Shown here piece after piece: positions 7,764-17,558 of a stretch of 64,000 nucleotides of DNA. The translations under genes and the position numbers were made by a program. Position 1 is the first letter of the stretch; each line of letters starts with the position of its first letter. The notes under the pieces were generated by a model. That model was given only the letters and a program-made list of their open reading frames with translations. It searched no databases and had not been told where the DNA came from. Source of the DNA: Enterobacter asburiae (GTDB taxonomy: Bacteria > Pseudomonadota > Gammaproteobacteria > Enterobacterales > Enterobacteriaceae); the NCBI RefSeq assembly GCF_021440515.1, contig NZ_JAKCMV010000040.1:40334-104333 (forward strand). Reading direction: 5' to 3'.

Positions 7764-9257
7764 GTGATCGAAAGTTTAAACTTCCGAAAACCGCTGAATA
7801 TTTGTTTCGCGGTATTAGCCTTAACCATTGTTCTTGTGGGTCTTCTGATTGTCCATTCGCAATGGAGCATCGCCCAGGATCTCTACAGAAAACAAAATCG
7901 CCTCTATATCAATAATGTGGCCTCCACCCTGGATAAATATCTGGATGGATATGAAAACAGCATGGGGGAAATGGCGCGCATCGCCGCCGACCAGCATAAA
8001 TTTGATGATACGGGCGAAAGTAATCTCGCGCTGCGCACCTGGCTTATCGAGCGCCTGCGTATTATGCCGGACGGTATTTCCATTATTCATGCCGATCATC
8101 ATGGCCATTTTATTCGCTTGCCCTATGTCGACAGCACGTTCGTCTGGGACCCTACCAAAGAGCCCTGGTTTACCATTTCGATAGAAGATTCCGACGAAGC
8201 GCATTTCAGCGTCAGCAAAGATCCCTTCGCCAATAAGGAGCGGGTGATCACCATCTCCCGGCCGCTTATCAACGGGACGGATGGCTCAAACAACGGGGTG
8301 CTGGCGCTGAACCTGGATATCGACAAAAGCGTTGAGATCCTCAACGACGCACTGCCGCCGATGAAAAGCAGAACCTTTGTCATGACCCGCGAAGGCGAGA
8401 TGGTCATTAATCCCGGTTATCCGATCGAACCGGCAAAGCTGAAGGCGCTGGCCCACCTTGCGCGGGAGTATCGGGGCGATTTTTCCATGGATGGACATTA
8501 CTACGCCTATCGTGCCGTCGCCTCCCAGTCCTGGCTGGTTATCCATGAGGTGGATGAGGCGTACCTCAACGATCTGATCCTGAACCGGAGCCTGAACGTC
8601 ATTTGGGGTGTGCTCTTTACGCTGGTGGTGATGTTTTTCTGCTGGTGGTCCACCCGCGCGGCCATGAACACCATCTTTATGCGCATCGCCACCAGCATCA
8701 GGGCGGGAACCATTAAACCCGCCGCCGTGGAGGAACTGATTTTTGAGGAGATCCACAGCTCGCAGCAGCGACATGAAAAAATCGCCCATGAAGCCCTGAC
8801 TGACGGTCTGACCGGGCTGAAGAACCGCCGCGCGTTTGATGCGGACGCCTCCCGTTTCAACGGTAAACCGCTGACCCATCTCGCCATGATTGATATCGAT
8901 AATTTCAAATCGATTAACGATACCTGGGGGCACCCGGTCGGGGATATGGTGCTGCGAACCATCGCCGAGCTGGGGCTGCGCCTGCGGGGGCTGGAGAACA
9001 TCACGCTGTACCGTTACGGCGGCGAGGAGATCGCCGTTCTGTTTGACGGCATTTCCGCTGAAAAGGCGAAAAGCTATCTCGAAAAGTGGCGAATAACGGT
9101 GAATACCCGCAATTTCAGGGAAAATAATCTGAAAGTGTCCTTTAGCGCAGGCCTGGCGAAAATGGGGGGCGCGTCGCTGCCTGAGGTGATTGCCCGGGCG
9201 GATAAGCTGCTCTATCAGGCCAAGAAAACCGGAAAGAACAAAGTCATCGCCAGCTGA
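7764..9257 (+). CDS. membrane diguanylate cyclase with dCache-type periplasmic sensor
   Basis: 497 residues. Membrane helix at about 10-30, a ~250-residue periplasmic part with the dCache-like 'DPTKEPWF' motif, a second helix around 280-300, then a GGDEF domain. Active-site motif is GGEEI at about 419-423 ('YRYGGEEIAVLF') with 'DIDNFKSINDTWGH' before it, so the protein should make c-di-GMP from two GTP. An RxxD inhibitory site is not present at the usual place five residues upstream. The GTG at 7764 is preferred over the GTG at 7734 because GGAG at 7754-7757 is placed 6 bases before it and the protein then starts with normal membrane-anchor sequence. Followed by two EAL genes on the same strand (85-base gap). 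c-di-GMP made here would be expected to oppose motility. Confidence 0.88.
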   Translation: MIESLNFRKPLNICFAVLALTIVLVGLLIVHSQWSIAQDLYRKQNRLYINNVASTLDKYLDGYENSMGEMARIAADQHKFDDTGESNLALRTWLIERLRIMPDGISIIHADHHGHFIRLPYVDSTFVWDPTKEPWFTISIEDSDEAHFSVSKDPFANKERVITISRPLINGTDGSNNGVLALNLDIDKSVEILNDALPPMKSRTFVMTREGEMVINPGYPIEPAKLKALAHLAREYRGDFSMDGHYYAYRAVASQSWLVIHEVDEAYLNDLILNRSLNVIWGVLFTLVVMFFCWWSTRAAMNTIFMRIATSIRAGTIKPAAVEELIFEEIHSSQQRHEKIAHEALTDGLTGLKNRRAFDADASRFNGKPLTHLAMIDIDNFKSINDTWGHPVGDMVLRTIAELGLRLRGLENITLYRYGGEEIAVLFDGISAEKAKSYLEKWRITVNTRNFRENNLKVSFSAGLAKMGGASLPEVIARADKLLYQAKKTGKNKVIAS

Positions 9258-9342
9258 TTAGCGCGCCTCATGTCTGCCGCCCGCTTAAGTCTGGCGGCGG
9301 CTGTGTCGCTTTAGGTTGTAGAGTTATGGCTACGAGGCTGGC

Positions 9343-10104
9343 ATGGAAAAAAGTACCCATTTTGTGATGCAGTGTGTCGAAAAAAATAAACTCGATGCGG
9401 GCATCGATTTTGTTATTCAACCTATTTTCGATCTCTCGCGCTTCGTCTGCATCGGCGGTGAAGTGCTGGTACGCGGCACCCATCGCCGCCATGTGGTTCC
9501 GCCGCAGCTGTTTATCAGCGAGCTGGAAAAAACCGGCGGGATAGTCTCGATGGGCGATTACATCATGGCGCAGGCGTTTCGCTATATCGCCAGCCAGACG
9601 CCGGAAGCGCGTGTGAACCAGCTTTTCACCTTTAACATCTCCTGGGTACAGCTACAGGACGGCGGTTTTGCGACGCGCGCCTTAGCCCTGCTGGAGAGGT
9701 TTGCCCTCTCGCCGCGCCATATCGTGTTTGAGATAACCGACAGCGATGAACCGACCGATGCGGTGAGCCAGAACCTGAGCGCCCTGAGCGACGCCGGGAT
9801 TAACCTTGCCTGGGACGGCATCGACGGCATAGAAAAACTCCAGTCGCGGCTGGCGCTCCACGTGCCGGATTACGTCAAGCTGGACCGCAGCTGCCTCACC
9901 GCCGACAGGCTCGACGAGACCTTCGCCATGCTGGAGCACCTGAAGCCGTGGGATATCGACGTGATTATCGAAGGCATCGAGAACTACACCCACGTATCGA
10001 CCATGCTGCGCCACGGCGTGCAGTATGGGCAAGGATTCCTCTTCTCACGCCCGGTCAGCAAAGAAGCCTTTCACCAGCAGTATTTACAGCCCGCGCGCGC
10101 GTAA
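9343..10104 (+). CDS. EAL-only protein with a degenerate active site
   Basis: 253 residues, a single cytoplasmic EAL domain with no sensor or membrane segment. Several catalytic positions remain: E in 'GGEVLVRG', N in 'FTFNIS', E in 'FEITDSD', K in 'YVKLDRS', E in 'IEGIEN', Q in 'YGQGFLFSRP'. The metal-binding DDFGTG block is replaced by 'WDGIDG', one residue shorter and with the second aspartate lost, so phosphodiesterase activity is doubtful. Stand-alone degenerate EAL proteins such as YdiV and STM1697 work by binding FlhDC; sequence similarity to those is not evident here, so that is only an analogy. Its start is preceded by GAGG. The next EAL gene begins 12 bases after its stop, indicating co-transcription. 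Confidence 0.8.
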   Translation: MEKSTHFVMQCVEKNKLDAGIDFVIQPIFDLSRFVCIGGEVLVRGTHRRHVVPPQLFISELEKTGGIVSMGDYIMAQAFRYIASQTPEARVNQLFTFNISWVQLQDGGFATRALALLERFALSPRHIVFEITDSDEPTDAVSQNLSALSDAGINLAWDGIDGIEKLQSRLALHVPDYVKLDRSCLTADRLDETFAMLEHLKPWDIDVIIEGIENYTHVSTMLRHGVQYGQGFLFSRPVSKEAFHQQYLQPARA

Positions 10105-10116
10105 GGCTTATCGAAC

Positions 10117-11100
10117 ATGTATCGGAAGCACCTTCTGCGCAAAAAGCATAACCGGATCGCCGCCGTGGTACTGGTGTTTGTCGTCAGCCTGGCGGCGACC
10201 TCTCTGCTCGCCTGGCGGCTGCGGGAGATGAGCGCCAGCACGCTCGTCAGGCTCACGACGCTGATGGGCATCAGCCTGATCGTTCTCGTTCCGCTGGTCG
10301 CGGCCATCGTCACCTGGCTGCTGGCAACCCGGCGTCATTCGCTCTATTCCCAGCTGGCGCGCGCCATCCGCCAGCACCGTATTCATCCCCATTACCAGCC
10401 GCTCATCTGCGCGCAAAGCAATACCGTTTCCGGGGCGGAGGTGCTGGCCCGCTGGCAGCACGACGAGCTGGGCTTTGTGCCGCCGGATGTGTTTATCCCG
10501 GTGGCGGAGAGCACCGGGCTTATTATCAGCCTGACGGAAAGCCTGCTGGAACAGGTGGCGCACGATCTCAAACAGGGCATCGCCGCCTTCCCGCCGGGGT
10601 TTAAGCTCAACCTGAACATCAGCCATGCGCACGTGGTGGACGACAGTTTCCATCTGTTCGTGGATTACTGGGCGCTGGTCTTCGATGCGCTGGGCATCAC
10701 GCTGGTCTTTGAGATCACCGAGCGGGATAACATCGATATCAACGAAGATATCGCGGGGAAAATCGCGCACATCAAGCGCAGGGGGATCAAGATTGCGCTG
10801 GATGATTTCGGCACGGGCTTTTCGAATCTCGCCTTTATCGCCAATCTGAACCCTGACAGCATCAAGATCGACCGGATGTTTATTCGCCAGATATCAGAAG
10901 ATGCGTCAACGCCGCTGATTGACTGCGTGATTGATATGGCCAGACGGATGAACATCCTCACGACGGCTGAGGGGGTGGAGCATGGCTATCAGGTTGACTA
11001 CCTGAAAGAGAACCACATTGACTGCTTGCAGGGCTATTTCTTCTCGAAGCCGCTCTGCTTTAGCGAATTCACCGGATTCATTCAGCGCTACGCGGGCTGA
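10117..11100 (+). CDS. membrane-anchored EAL c-di-GMP phosphodiesterase
   Basis: 327 residues. Two membrane helices (about 14-34 and 46-68) are joined by only ~11 residues, then an EAL domain from ~85 on. Catalytic set looks complete: 'SGAEVLARW' (EVL variant), 'NLNIS', 'FEITERD', 'ALDDFGTGFSNL', 'IKIDRMF', 'TAEGVEH', 'QGYFFSKPL'. Expected reaction: c-di-GMP to pGpG. In E. coli the gene next to ssb is pdeC, which carries a ~200-residue periplasmic CSS redox sensor between its two helices; this protein sits at the same place but has no such domain. It may be a separate family or a shortened relative. Ends before a strong terminator shared with ssb. Confidence 0.85.
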   Translation: MYRKHLLRKKHNRIAAVVLVFVVSLAATSLLAWRLREMSASTLVRLTTLMGISLIVLVPLVAAIVTWLLATRRHSLYSQLARAIRQHRIHPHYQPLICAQSNTVSGAEVLARWQHDELGFVPPDVFIPVAESTGLIISLTESLLEQVAHDLKQGIAAFPPGFKLNLNISHAHVVDDSFHLFVDYWALVFDALGITLVFEITERDNIDINEDIAGKIAHIKRRGIKIALDDFGTGFSNLAFIANLNPDSIKIDRMFIRQISEDASTPLIDCVIDMARRMNILTTAEGVEHGYQVDYLKENHIDCLQGYFFSKPLCFSEFTGFIQRYAG

Positions 11101-11106
11101 AAAAAC

Positions 11107-11130
11107 AAAAAGCCCCGAAAGGGGCTTTTT
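11107..11130. terminator. bidirectional terminator between the EAL gene and ssb
   Basis: Perfect 10-base stem AAAAAGCCCC / GGGGCTTTTT with a GAAA loop; A-run on one side and T-run on the other, so it can stop both convergent transcripts. Confidence 0.9.
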
Positions 11131-11146
11131 TATCATGCGGTAAGAC

Positions 11147-11677
11147 TTAGAACGGGATGTCGTCGTCAAAGTCCATTGGCGGTTCGTTAGACGGTGCCGG
11201 AGCAGACTGCTGCTGTGGACGAGACTGCGCGCCGCCGCTGAACTGGTTGCCGCCCTGAGGCTGCTGAGGCTGACCCCAACCGCCCTGCTGCTGCTGGCCG
11301 CCACCTGCTGGTGCCGCGCCGCCGCCCTGACGGCCACCCAGCATCTGCATGGTGCCGCCGACGTTTACCACGACTTCAGTCGTGTATTTTTCAGCGCCGG
11401 ACTGATCGGTCCATTTACGGGTACGCAGCTGGCCTTCAATGTAGACCTGAGAGCCTTTACGCAGGTACTCGCCCGCCACTTCCGCCAGTTTGCCAAACAG
11501 CACAACGCGGTGCCATTCGGTCTGCTCTTTCATTTCGCCGGTCGCTTTATCACGCCAGGATTCGGAAGTAGCCAGCGTAATGTTGGCAACTGCGCCACCA
11601 CTCGGCATATAGCGTACTTCCGGGTCCTGGCCCAGATTACCGACGAGAATCACCTTGTTTACGCCTCTGCTGGCCAT
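11147..11677 (-). CDS. ssb: single-stranded DNA-binding protein SSB
   Basis: 176 residues. N-terminal OB-fold (about 1-112: '[22 protein letters not shown]'-type start), then a Gly/Gln/Pro-rich linker (about 115-165), and the acidic tip DFDDDIPF that recruits repair and replication partners. It coats single-stranded DNA during replication, repair and recombination. It is divergent from uvrA with a 251-base gap that contains a LexA box, as in E. coli. The linker is rich in QQ/GG repeats, normal for the family. Convergent with the upstream EAL gene. Confidence 0.97.
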   Translation of the reverse strand: MASRGVNKVILVGNLGQDPEVRYMPSGGAVANITLATSESWRDKATGEMKEQTEWHRVVLFGKLAEVAGEYLRKGSQVYIEGQLRTRKWTDQSGAEKYTTEVVVNVGGTMQMLGGRQGGGAAPAGGGQQQQGGWGQPQQPQGGNQFSGGAQSRPQQQSAPAPSNEPPMDFDDDIPF

Positions 11678-11825
11678 GTTCGTGTCTCCTGAATACGTTT
11701 CTTAATAGTGTAAACGCGCGAGTGTACCATTTCCACGTCGCAATTTGCATAGTTGCGTGGCGCGTTCAGAAATCTCTCGCGAACTCGACATTGTTACACA
11801 GACAATCAGAAAATGCATTCCAATA

Positions 11826-11841
11826 CTGTATATTCAAACAG
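11826..11841. promoter_or_regulatory. LexA box between ssb and uvrA
   Basis: CTGTATATTCAAACAG: CTGT, eight bases, ACAG, the LexA consensus. It lies 88 bases before the uvrA start and in the divergent ssb/uvrA control region, matching the known SOS control of uvrA in E. coli. Confidence 0.9.
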
Positions 11842-11928
11842 GTCATTTTGTGTCATAATTAGCCGTTTCTGACAGGCGTTTGTCCTTCAAACAAACCAGC
11901 CAAACAGTCTTCCTACCGGGAAAGGTGA

Positions 11929-14751
11929 ATGGATAAGATCGAAGTACGGGGCGCCCGCACCCACAATCTCAAGAATATCAACCTGATAATCCCTCGCGAC
12001 AAACTCATTGTCGTGACCGGGCTTTCGGGGTCCGGCAAATCCTCACTGGCTTTCGACACGCTCTACGCCGAAGGACAGCGTCGTTACGTTGAATCACTCT
12101 CTGCCTATGCGCGGCAGTTTCTGTCGCTGATGGAAAAACCGGACGTTGACCACATCGAAGGGTTATCGCCGGCCATCTCCATTGAGCAGAAATCGACATC
12201 GCACAACCCGCGATCGACGGTCGGTACTATTACCGAAATTCACGACTACCTGCGTCTGCTGTATGCCCGCGTGGGCGAGCCGCGCTGCCCGGACCACGAC
12301 GTCCCGCTGGCGGCACAAACCGTGAGCCAGATGGTCGATAACGTGCTGTCGCAGCCGGAAGGTAAGCGCCTGATGCTGCTTGCGCCCATCATCAAAGAGC
12401 GCAAGGGCGAGCACACCAAAACGCTGGAAAACCTGGCAAGCCAGGGCTATATCCGCGCCCGTATCGACGGCGAAGTGTGCGATCTCTCCGACCCGCCAAA
12501 GCTGGAGCTGCAAAAGAAACACACTATCGAAGTGGTGATTGACCGTTTCAAAGTGCGTGAAGACCTGGCGACCCGTCTGGCGGAATCCTTTGAAACCGCG
12601 CTGGAGCTGTCTGGCGGCACGGCGGTGGTCTCCGACATGGACGACCCGAAAGCGGAAGAGCTGCTCTTCTCCGCCAACTTTGCCTGCCCGATTTGCGGCT
12701 ACAGCATGCGCGAGCTGGAACCGCGCCTGTTCTCGTTCAACAACCCGGCGGGCGCGTGCCCGACCTGCGATGGCCTGGGCGTGCAGCAGTATTTCGACCC
12801 GGACCGGGTGATCCAGAATCCGGAACTGTCGCTGGCGGGCGGTGCGATCCGCGGCTGGGACAAGCGCAACTTCTACTACTTCCAGATGCTGAAATCGCTG
12901 GCGGAGCACTACAAGTTCGACGTGGAAGCCCCGTGGGCCAGCCTGAGCGCAAACGTGCACAAAGTCATCCTCTCCGGTTCCGGCAAAGAGAACATCGAGT
13001 TCAAATACATGAACGATCGCGGCGATACCTCCGTGCGCCGCCATCCGTTCGAAGGCGTTCTGCACAACATGGAGCGCCGCTACAAAGAGACCGAATCCAG
13101 CGCGGTACGCGAAGAGCTGGCGAAGTTCATCAGCAACCGCTCCTGCGCCACCTGTGAAGGCACGCGTCTACGCCGTGAAGCGCGCCACGTGTTCGTTGAG
13201 AACACCGCGCTGCCGACCATCTCAGACATGAGCATCGGCCACGCGATGGACTTCTTCAACAACCTGAAGCTCTCCGGCCAGCGTGCGAAGATTGCTGAGA
13301 AAGTTCTGAAAGAGATCGGCGATCGCCTGAAGTTCCTCGTGAACGTCGGCCTGAACTACCTGACGCTCTCCCGCTCGGCAGAGACCCTCTCCGGCGGTGA
13401 AGCCCAGCGTATCCGTCTGGCGAGCCAGATCGGCGCGGGTTTAGTGGGCGTGATGTACGTGCTGGATGAACCGTCTATCGGCCTGCACCAGCGCGATAAC
13501 GAGCGCCTGCTCGGCACGCTGGTTCACCTGCGTAACCTCGGTAACACCGTGATTGTGGTTGAGCACGATGAAGACGCGATTCGCGCGGCCGACCACGTCA
13601 TCGACATCGGTCCGGGGGCGGGCGTTCACGGCGGCCAGGTGGTCGCAGAAGGGACGCTGAAAGATATCATGGCGGTGCCAGAGTCACTGACCGGGCAGTT
13701 CATGAGCGGCAAACGCAAGATTGAGGTGCCGAAACAGCGCGTGGCGGCGGACCCGGAAAAAGTGCTCAAGCTGACCGGAGCGCGCGGCAACAACCTGAAA
13801 GACGTGACCCTGACGCTGCCTGTCGGCCTGTTTACCTGCGTCACCGGGGTATCCGGTTCCGGTAAATCGACGCTGATTAACGACACGCTGTTCCCGATTG
13901 CGCAGACCGCGCTGAACGGGGCCACGCTCGCCGAGCCCGCGCCGTACCGCGACATTCAGGGTCTGGAGCATTTCGACAAGGTTATCGATATCGACCAAAG
14001 CCCGATTGGACGCACCCCGCGCTCCAACCCGGCGACCTATACCGGCGTCTTCACGCCTGTACGTGAACTCTTTGCCGGCGTACCGGAATCGCGTTCGCGC
14101 GGGTATACGCCAGGACGTTTCAGCTTTAACGTGCGCGGCGGACGCTGTGAGGCCTGTCAGGGCGACGGCGTCATCAAGGTTGAAATGCACTTCCTGCCGG
14201 ATATCTACGTGCCGTGCGACCAGTGCAAAGGCAAGCGCTATAACCGCGAAACGCTGGAGATCAAATACAAGGGCAAGACCATCCACGAAGTGCTGGATAT
14301 GACCATCGAAGAGGCGCGTGAGTTCTTTGATGCGGTTCCGGCCCTGGCGCGTAAGCTGCAAACGCTGATGGATGTGGGGCTGACCTATATCCGTCTGGGC
14401 CAGTCAGCGACCACGCTGTCCGGCGGTGAAGCCCAGCGCGTGAAGCTGGCGCGCGAGCTGTCCAAGCGCGGCACCGGCCAGACGCTGTACATCCTCGACG
14501 AGCCGACCACCGGTCTGCACTTTGCGGATATTCAGCAGCTGCTTGAGGTGCTGCACCAGCTGCGCGATCAGGGCAACACCATCGTGGTGATTGAACACAA
14601 CCTCGACGTGATTAAAACCGCGGACTGGATTGTGGATCTCGGCCCGGAAGGCGGCAGCGGCGGCGGTGAAATTCTCGTTTCCGGCACGCCAGAAACCGTT
14701 GCAGAGTGCGAAGCCTCACACACCGCACGCTTCCTTAAGCCGTTGCTGTAA
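11929..14751 (+). CDS. uvrA: UvrA, excinuclease ABC subunit A
   Basis: 940 residues, the E. coli length. Tandem ABC ATPase: Walker A '[12 protein letters not shown]' near residue 30 and '[12 protein letters not shown]' near 640; signature '[12 protein letters not shown]' near 488 and '[12 protein letters not shown]' near 830. Zinc modules are visible as CPIC...CPTC around 253-283 and CEAC...CDQC around 740-766. UvrA dimers find bulky DNA lesions and load UvrB in nucleotide excision repair. The LexA box upstream gives SOS induction. The stop lies 3 bases from the yjbR stop on the other strand. Confidence 0.98.
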   Translation: MDKIEVRGARTHNLKNINLIIPRDKLIVVTGLSGSGKSSLAFDTLYAEGQRRYVESLSAYARQFLSLMEKPDVDHIEGLSPAISIEQKSTSHNPRSTVGTITEIHDYLRLLYARVGEPRCPDHDVPLAAQTVSQMVDNVLSQPEGKRLMLLAPIIKERKGEHTKTLENLASQGYIRARIDGEVCDLSDPPKLELQKKHTIEVVIDRFKVREDLATRLAESFETALELSGGTAVVSDMDDPKAEELLFSANFACPICGYSMRELEPRLFSFNNPAGACPTCDGLGVQQYFDPDRVIQNPELSLAGGAIRGWDKRNFYYFQMLKSLAEHYKFDVEAPWASLSANVHKVILSGSGKENIEFKYMNDRGDTSVRRHPFEGVLHNMERRYKETESSAVREELAKFISNRSCATCEGTRLRREARHVFVENTALPTISDMSIGHAMDFFNNLKLSGQRAKIAEKVLKEIGDRLKFLVNVGLNYLTLSRSAETLSGGEAQRIRLASQIGAGLVGVMYVLDEPSIGLHQRDNERLLGTLVHLRNLGNTVIVVEHDEDAIRAADHVIDIGPGAGVHGGQVVAEGTLKDIMAVPESLTGQFMSGKRKIEVPKQRVAADPEKVLKLTGARGNNLKDVTLTLPVGLFTCVTGVSGSGKSTLINDTLFPIAQTALNGATLAEPAPYRDIQGLEHFDKVIDIDQSPIGRTPRSNPATYTGVFTPVRELFAGVPESRSRGYTPGRFSFNVRGGRCEACQGDGVIKVEMHFLPDIYVPCDQCKGKRYNRETLEIKYKGKTIHEVLDMTIEEAREFFDAVPALARKLQTLMDVGLTYIRLGQSATTLSGGEAQRVKLARELSKRGTGQTLYILDEPTTGLHFADIQQLLEVLHQLRDQGNTIVVIEHNLDVIKTADWIVDLGPEGGSGGGEILVSGTPETVAECEASHTARFLKPLL

Positions 14752-14754
14752 TCG

Positions 14755-15108
14755 TTACACGGAGAGCTGCTGTCGGGTTGTTTCCGGCAGCAGCTCAACC
14801 GCCTGCTGATAAGAGGCATCCACCAGATAGTAAATTTGCGAGCCAGGCAGCGAGCCGTCGAGCCAGACGGTGCTCCAGTGGGCTTTGTTGAGATGCTTGC
14901 TCGGCCTGACGTCATCGTGCTGCTGACGCAGTAAGTCGGCCAGCTCCGGGCTGGTTTTGAGCGACGCCGCCGGACGCCCTTCCACCTCTTTCACCATCGC
15001 AAACAACACGTCACCGACCTTTATCTGCGTGGCTTTCCAGTCACTGTGGACGCTTTGCTCCGCGCCAGGTTTACTCATGCAGTATTGCAGTATCTCCGAG
15101 ATTGTCAT
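14755..15108 (-). CDS. yjbR: MmcQ/YjbR family DNA-binding protein
   Basis: 117 residues, whole length in the MmcQ/YjbR family (CyaY-like fold). Start 'MTISEILQYCMSKPGAEQSVHSDWKATQIKVGD' type sequence and the 'YLVDASYQQAVELLP' end match E. coli YjbR as I remember it. Molecular role is unknown; the fold is associated with double-stranded DNA binding. Convergent with uvrA, as in E. coli. Confidence 0.9.
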   Translation of the reverse strand: MTISEILQYCMSKPGAEQSVHSDWKATQIKVGDVLFAMVKEVEGRPAASLKTSPELADLLRQQHDDVRPSKHLNKAHWSTVWLDGSLPGSQIYYLVDASYQQAVELLPETTRQQLSV

Positions 15109-15223
15109 CTTAGCTCCCCTTGAGTGGGTTGAACGCGACCTGATTGCCTGCCCCTTTAAGTGTGCAGCAAGACGACAAAAGGTAAACCCGGCAGGCGGTA
15201 TTTGTGCAAAAAATCAGCCGTTC

Positions 15224-15937
15224 TCAGTATTCTGAGTTCACAATCACCTCTTCGCCAAACGCCCCGGCCATCGGCAGCGGTCGATAGGTCGAGTTTGAGG
15301 CGCGTAATACCCTGATCCCTCTGGCCCCAACGTCGCGGGCGGCGGTGATATCGTTATCCGAATCGCCGTAAAAGACTTTGATATTTTTCTGTTCGAGCCA
15401 CTGGGTTTTGGTGTTCTGGCCGGGCTTGTCGCCCGCGAAAATCACCGGATTCATATTGGCGGCAGGGATCAGGAAATCATCCTGCAAGGTTCTGGAGACC
15501 GTTTCGGTTTTGGTCTGGCTGCGTCCGGTGACGAAGTAGATGCTGTCGCCGCGCTTAACGTGCATCGCGATCAGCGCGCGGGCGACCTCTTTCGGAATGC
15601 TGAACTCGTCCCAGCCGTTGTTCATCTTTTCCCAGAATTCCGGGTTCTTCAGATAGTCTTCGCTGTCCGGTGAATACGTTTTTTTGCCGCGCCAGAAGCC
15701 AGGGCTGGAGAAGAGGACGGTATCGTCGATATCAAAGCCCACCGCCATCGGCGGACGTCCCATCAGGCTGTTTTCAATTTGTGCCACGGAGACCCAGTGA
15801 ATGGGCGCCTGCTCGGCGAGAATGGCGGCGGTGGTTCCGGTGTAAATCGGCGTGGGCGCGGACGCGCGCGCAACGACGGCACTGTTAAGCGAGAACAATA
15901 AGCAGGCGGCGCTGAGCGCCAGTGTGATCTTGCGCAT
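15224..15937 (-). CDS. aphA: AphA, periplasmic class B acid phosphatase/phosphotransferase
   Basis: 237 residues, the E. coli length, with an N-terminal signal peptide (about 1-25, ending ARASA). HAD-type catalytic motif '[12 protein letters not shown]' near residue 68 and '[15 protein letters not shown]' near 190. The enzyme dephosphorylates nucleotides and other phosphomonoesters in the periplasm as a Mg-dependent tetramer and can transfer phosphate to nucleosides. Single gene; next upstream is the long spacer with the repeat triplet before tyrB. Confidence 0.96.
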   Translation of the reverse strand: MRKITLALSAACLLFSLNSAVVARASAPTPIYTGTTAAILAEQAPIHWVSVAQIENSLMGRPPMAVGFDIDDTVLFSSPGFWRGKKTYSPDSEDYLKNPEFWEKMNNGWDEFSIPKEVARALIAMHVKRGDSIYFVTGRSQTKTETVSRTLQDDFLIPAANMNPVIFAGDKPGQNTKTQWLEQKNIKVFYGDSDNDITAARDVGARGIRVLRASNSTYRPLPMAGAFGEEVIVNSEY

Positions 15938-16104
15938 ATTTTCCCCTGAATATTCAGTTTGTTATCGTTTTATTTTGAGCGGATGGTCAAAAAACTACCT
16001 GACCATACCCCCTGGGGGATTCGAATGAAAGGAGTTTTTTCTTATGGAGTTGAATAAAAAGAAGAAGATCACAAAGCATAGATATCGAGCTGAGCAGCCT
16101 GATG

Positions 16105-16226
16105 CCCTCACCCCAGCCCTCTCCCACAGGGAGAGGGAGAACACCCAGCCCTCACTCCGGCCCTCTCCCACAGGGAGAGGGAGAACACCCAGCCCTCACT
16201 CCAGCCCTCTCCCGCAGGGAGAGGGC
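16105..16226. repeat. tandem triplet of the GC-rich palindromic repeat
   Basis: Three near-identical ~35-base units at 16105-16139, 16150-16183 and 16193-16226. Each begins CCCTCACYCC, runs through GCCCTCTCCC, a short CACA or CGCA loop and ends GGGAGAGGG. Each unit can fold on itself (CCCTCTCCC / GGGAGAGGG). They fill most of the 306-base gap between aphA and tyrB and end 21 bases from the tyrB stop codon. The remainder of the gap (15938-16104) shows nothing else I can name. Confidence 0.9.
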
Positions 16227-16247
16227 GGAAGAAAGGATAGTGAGTAC

Positions 16248-17441
16248 TTACATTACAGCTGCAAACGCCTGTGCCACGCGCTGGACGTTGCCTGCGTTCA
16301 GGCCCGCCACGCACATACGGCCGCTGGCAATCAGGTAAATACCGAACTCGTCGCGCAGACGATCGACCTGCGCCGCGCTCAGTCCGGTATAGCTGAACAT
16401 TCCGCGCTGCTTAAGCAGATAGTCGAAGCTGTGCCCCGGCACCGCCTCTTTCAGCACGTTTACCAGCTGCTGACGCATCGTCTGAATGCGCGTACGCATG
16501 GCGTCCACTTCGGCAAGCCAGGTCGCCTTAAGCTGCTCATCGCCCAGAACGGTTGCCACCACCTGCGCACCAAAGGCTGGCGGGCTGGAGTAGATGCGGC
16601 GCACCGTGGCTTTCAGCTGGCCCAGCACGCGGCTGGCGGCGTCGGCGTCTTCGCACACCACGGACAGGCCGCCCACGCGCTCGCCGTAGAGCGAGAAGAT
16701 TTTCGAGAAGGAGTTGCTGACCAGCGCAGGCAGCCCGGCGCTGGCAATTGCGCGAATGGCGTAAGCGTCTTGTTCCATGCCTGCGCCAAAGCCCTGATAG
16801 GCGATGTCGAGGAACGGGATCAGGTTGCGCGCTTTAAGCACCTCAATCACCGCATCCCACTGAGGATTGGTCAGGTCTGCCCCGGTCGGGTTGTGGCAGC
16901 AAGGGTGCAGCAGCACGATGCTGCGCTCCGGCAGGGTGTTCAGTTTTTCCAGCAGCGCCTCAACGCGCACGCCGTTGGTTTCACCGTCAAACCACGGGTA
17001 AGTGCCGACCGTAAAGCCCGCGCCTTCGAAGATGGCGATGTGGTTTTCCCACGTCGGGTCGCTGACCCACACGCCGGAATCCGGGAAGTATTTTTTCAGG
17101 AAGTCTGCGCCGACCTTCAGCGCGCCCGAGCCGCCAAGCGTCTGAATTGTCGCCACGCGTTTCTGCGCGAGCACCGGGTGATCGACACCAAACAGCAGCG
17201 GCGCGATGGTGTTGCGGTAGGTATTTAATCCTTCCATCGGCAGATACAGCGAAGCACCGTGCGGCGTCGCGTTGAGGCGCGCTTCGGCTTCGGCAACGGC
17301 CTGTAGCTGAGGAATGATGCTCTCCTCATTGTAATAAAGGCCAATGCTCAGGTTCACTTTGTCGCTGCGGGGATCTTCTTTGAAACGCTCCATTAAGGAG
17401 AGAATGGGGTCGCCGGCGTAGGCGTCAACTTTCTGAAACAC
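16248..17441 (-). CDS. tyrB: TyrB, aromatic amino acid aminotransferase
   Basis: 397 residues from the GTG at 17441, which gives the start '[14 protein letters not shown]' as in E. coli TyrB; a longer frame to 17483 exists but adds an unlikely 14-residue tail, and GGAG sits 9 bases before the GTG. Class I PLP fold with the lysine motif '[15 protein letters not shown]' near residue 245 and '[13 protein letters not shown]' near 180. It performs the last transamination in tyrosine and phenylalanine synthesis and contributes to leucine synthesis. Downstream of alr on the same strand, with a hairpin between them. Confidence 0.96.
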   Translation of the reverse strand: MFQKVDAYAGDPILSLMERFKEDPRSDKVNLSIGLYYNEESIIPQLQAVAEAEARLNATPHGASLYLPMEGLNTYRNTIAPLLFGVDHPVLAQKRVATIQTLGGSGALKVGADFLKKYFPDSGVWVSDPTWENHIAIFEGAGFTVGTYPWFDGETNGVRVEALLEKLNTLPERSIVLLHPCCHNPTGADLTNPQWDAVIEVLKARNLIPFLDIAYQGFGAGMEQDAYAIRAIASAGLPALVSNSFSKIFSLYGERVGGLSVVCEDADAASRVLGQLKATVRRIYSSPPAFGAQVVATVLGDEQLKATWLAEVDAMRTRIQTMRQQLVNVLKEAVPGHSFDYLLKQRGMFSYTGLSAAQVDRLRDEFGIYLIASGRMCVAGLNAGNVQRVAQAFAAVM

Positions 17442-17523
17442 GCGATGGTTCTCCGGATATCGATGAGGCAGGGAAATCCACAATAAACCGGATATGGGAG
17501 AAGATCGAGGGATGTTACTGAAC

Positions 17524-17550
17524 TGGAGTGAGAATCACGATCTCACTCCA
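17524..17550 (-). terminator. hairpin after alr
   Basis: Perfect 10-base stem TGGAGTGAGA / TCTCACTCCA with a 7-base loop, just downstream of alr. No good T-run follows on the minus strand, so it may be a weak terminator or a 3'-end stabiliser. Confidence 0.6.
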
Positions 17551-17558
17551 GAAAGAGG

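Noticed and set aside
16105..16226. CRISPR-like array
   Set aside because: Only three units, spacers about 10 bases and similar to each other, no cas genes; it is a palindromic repeat triplet.
16044..17228. 394-residue open frame on the plus strand
   Set aside because: It runs through the palindromic repeats and then antisense to tyrB; the product is Arg/His-rich shadow sequence.
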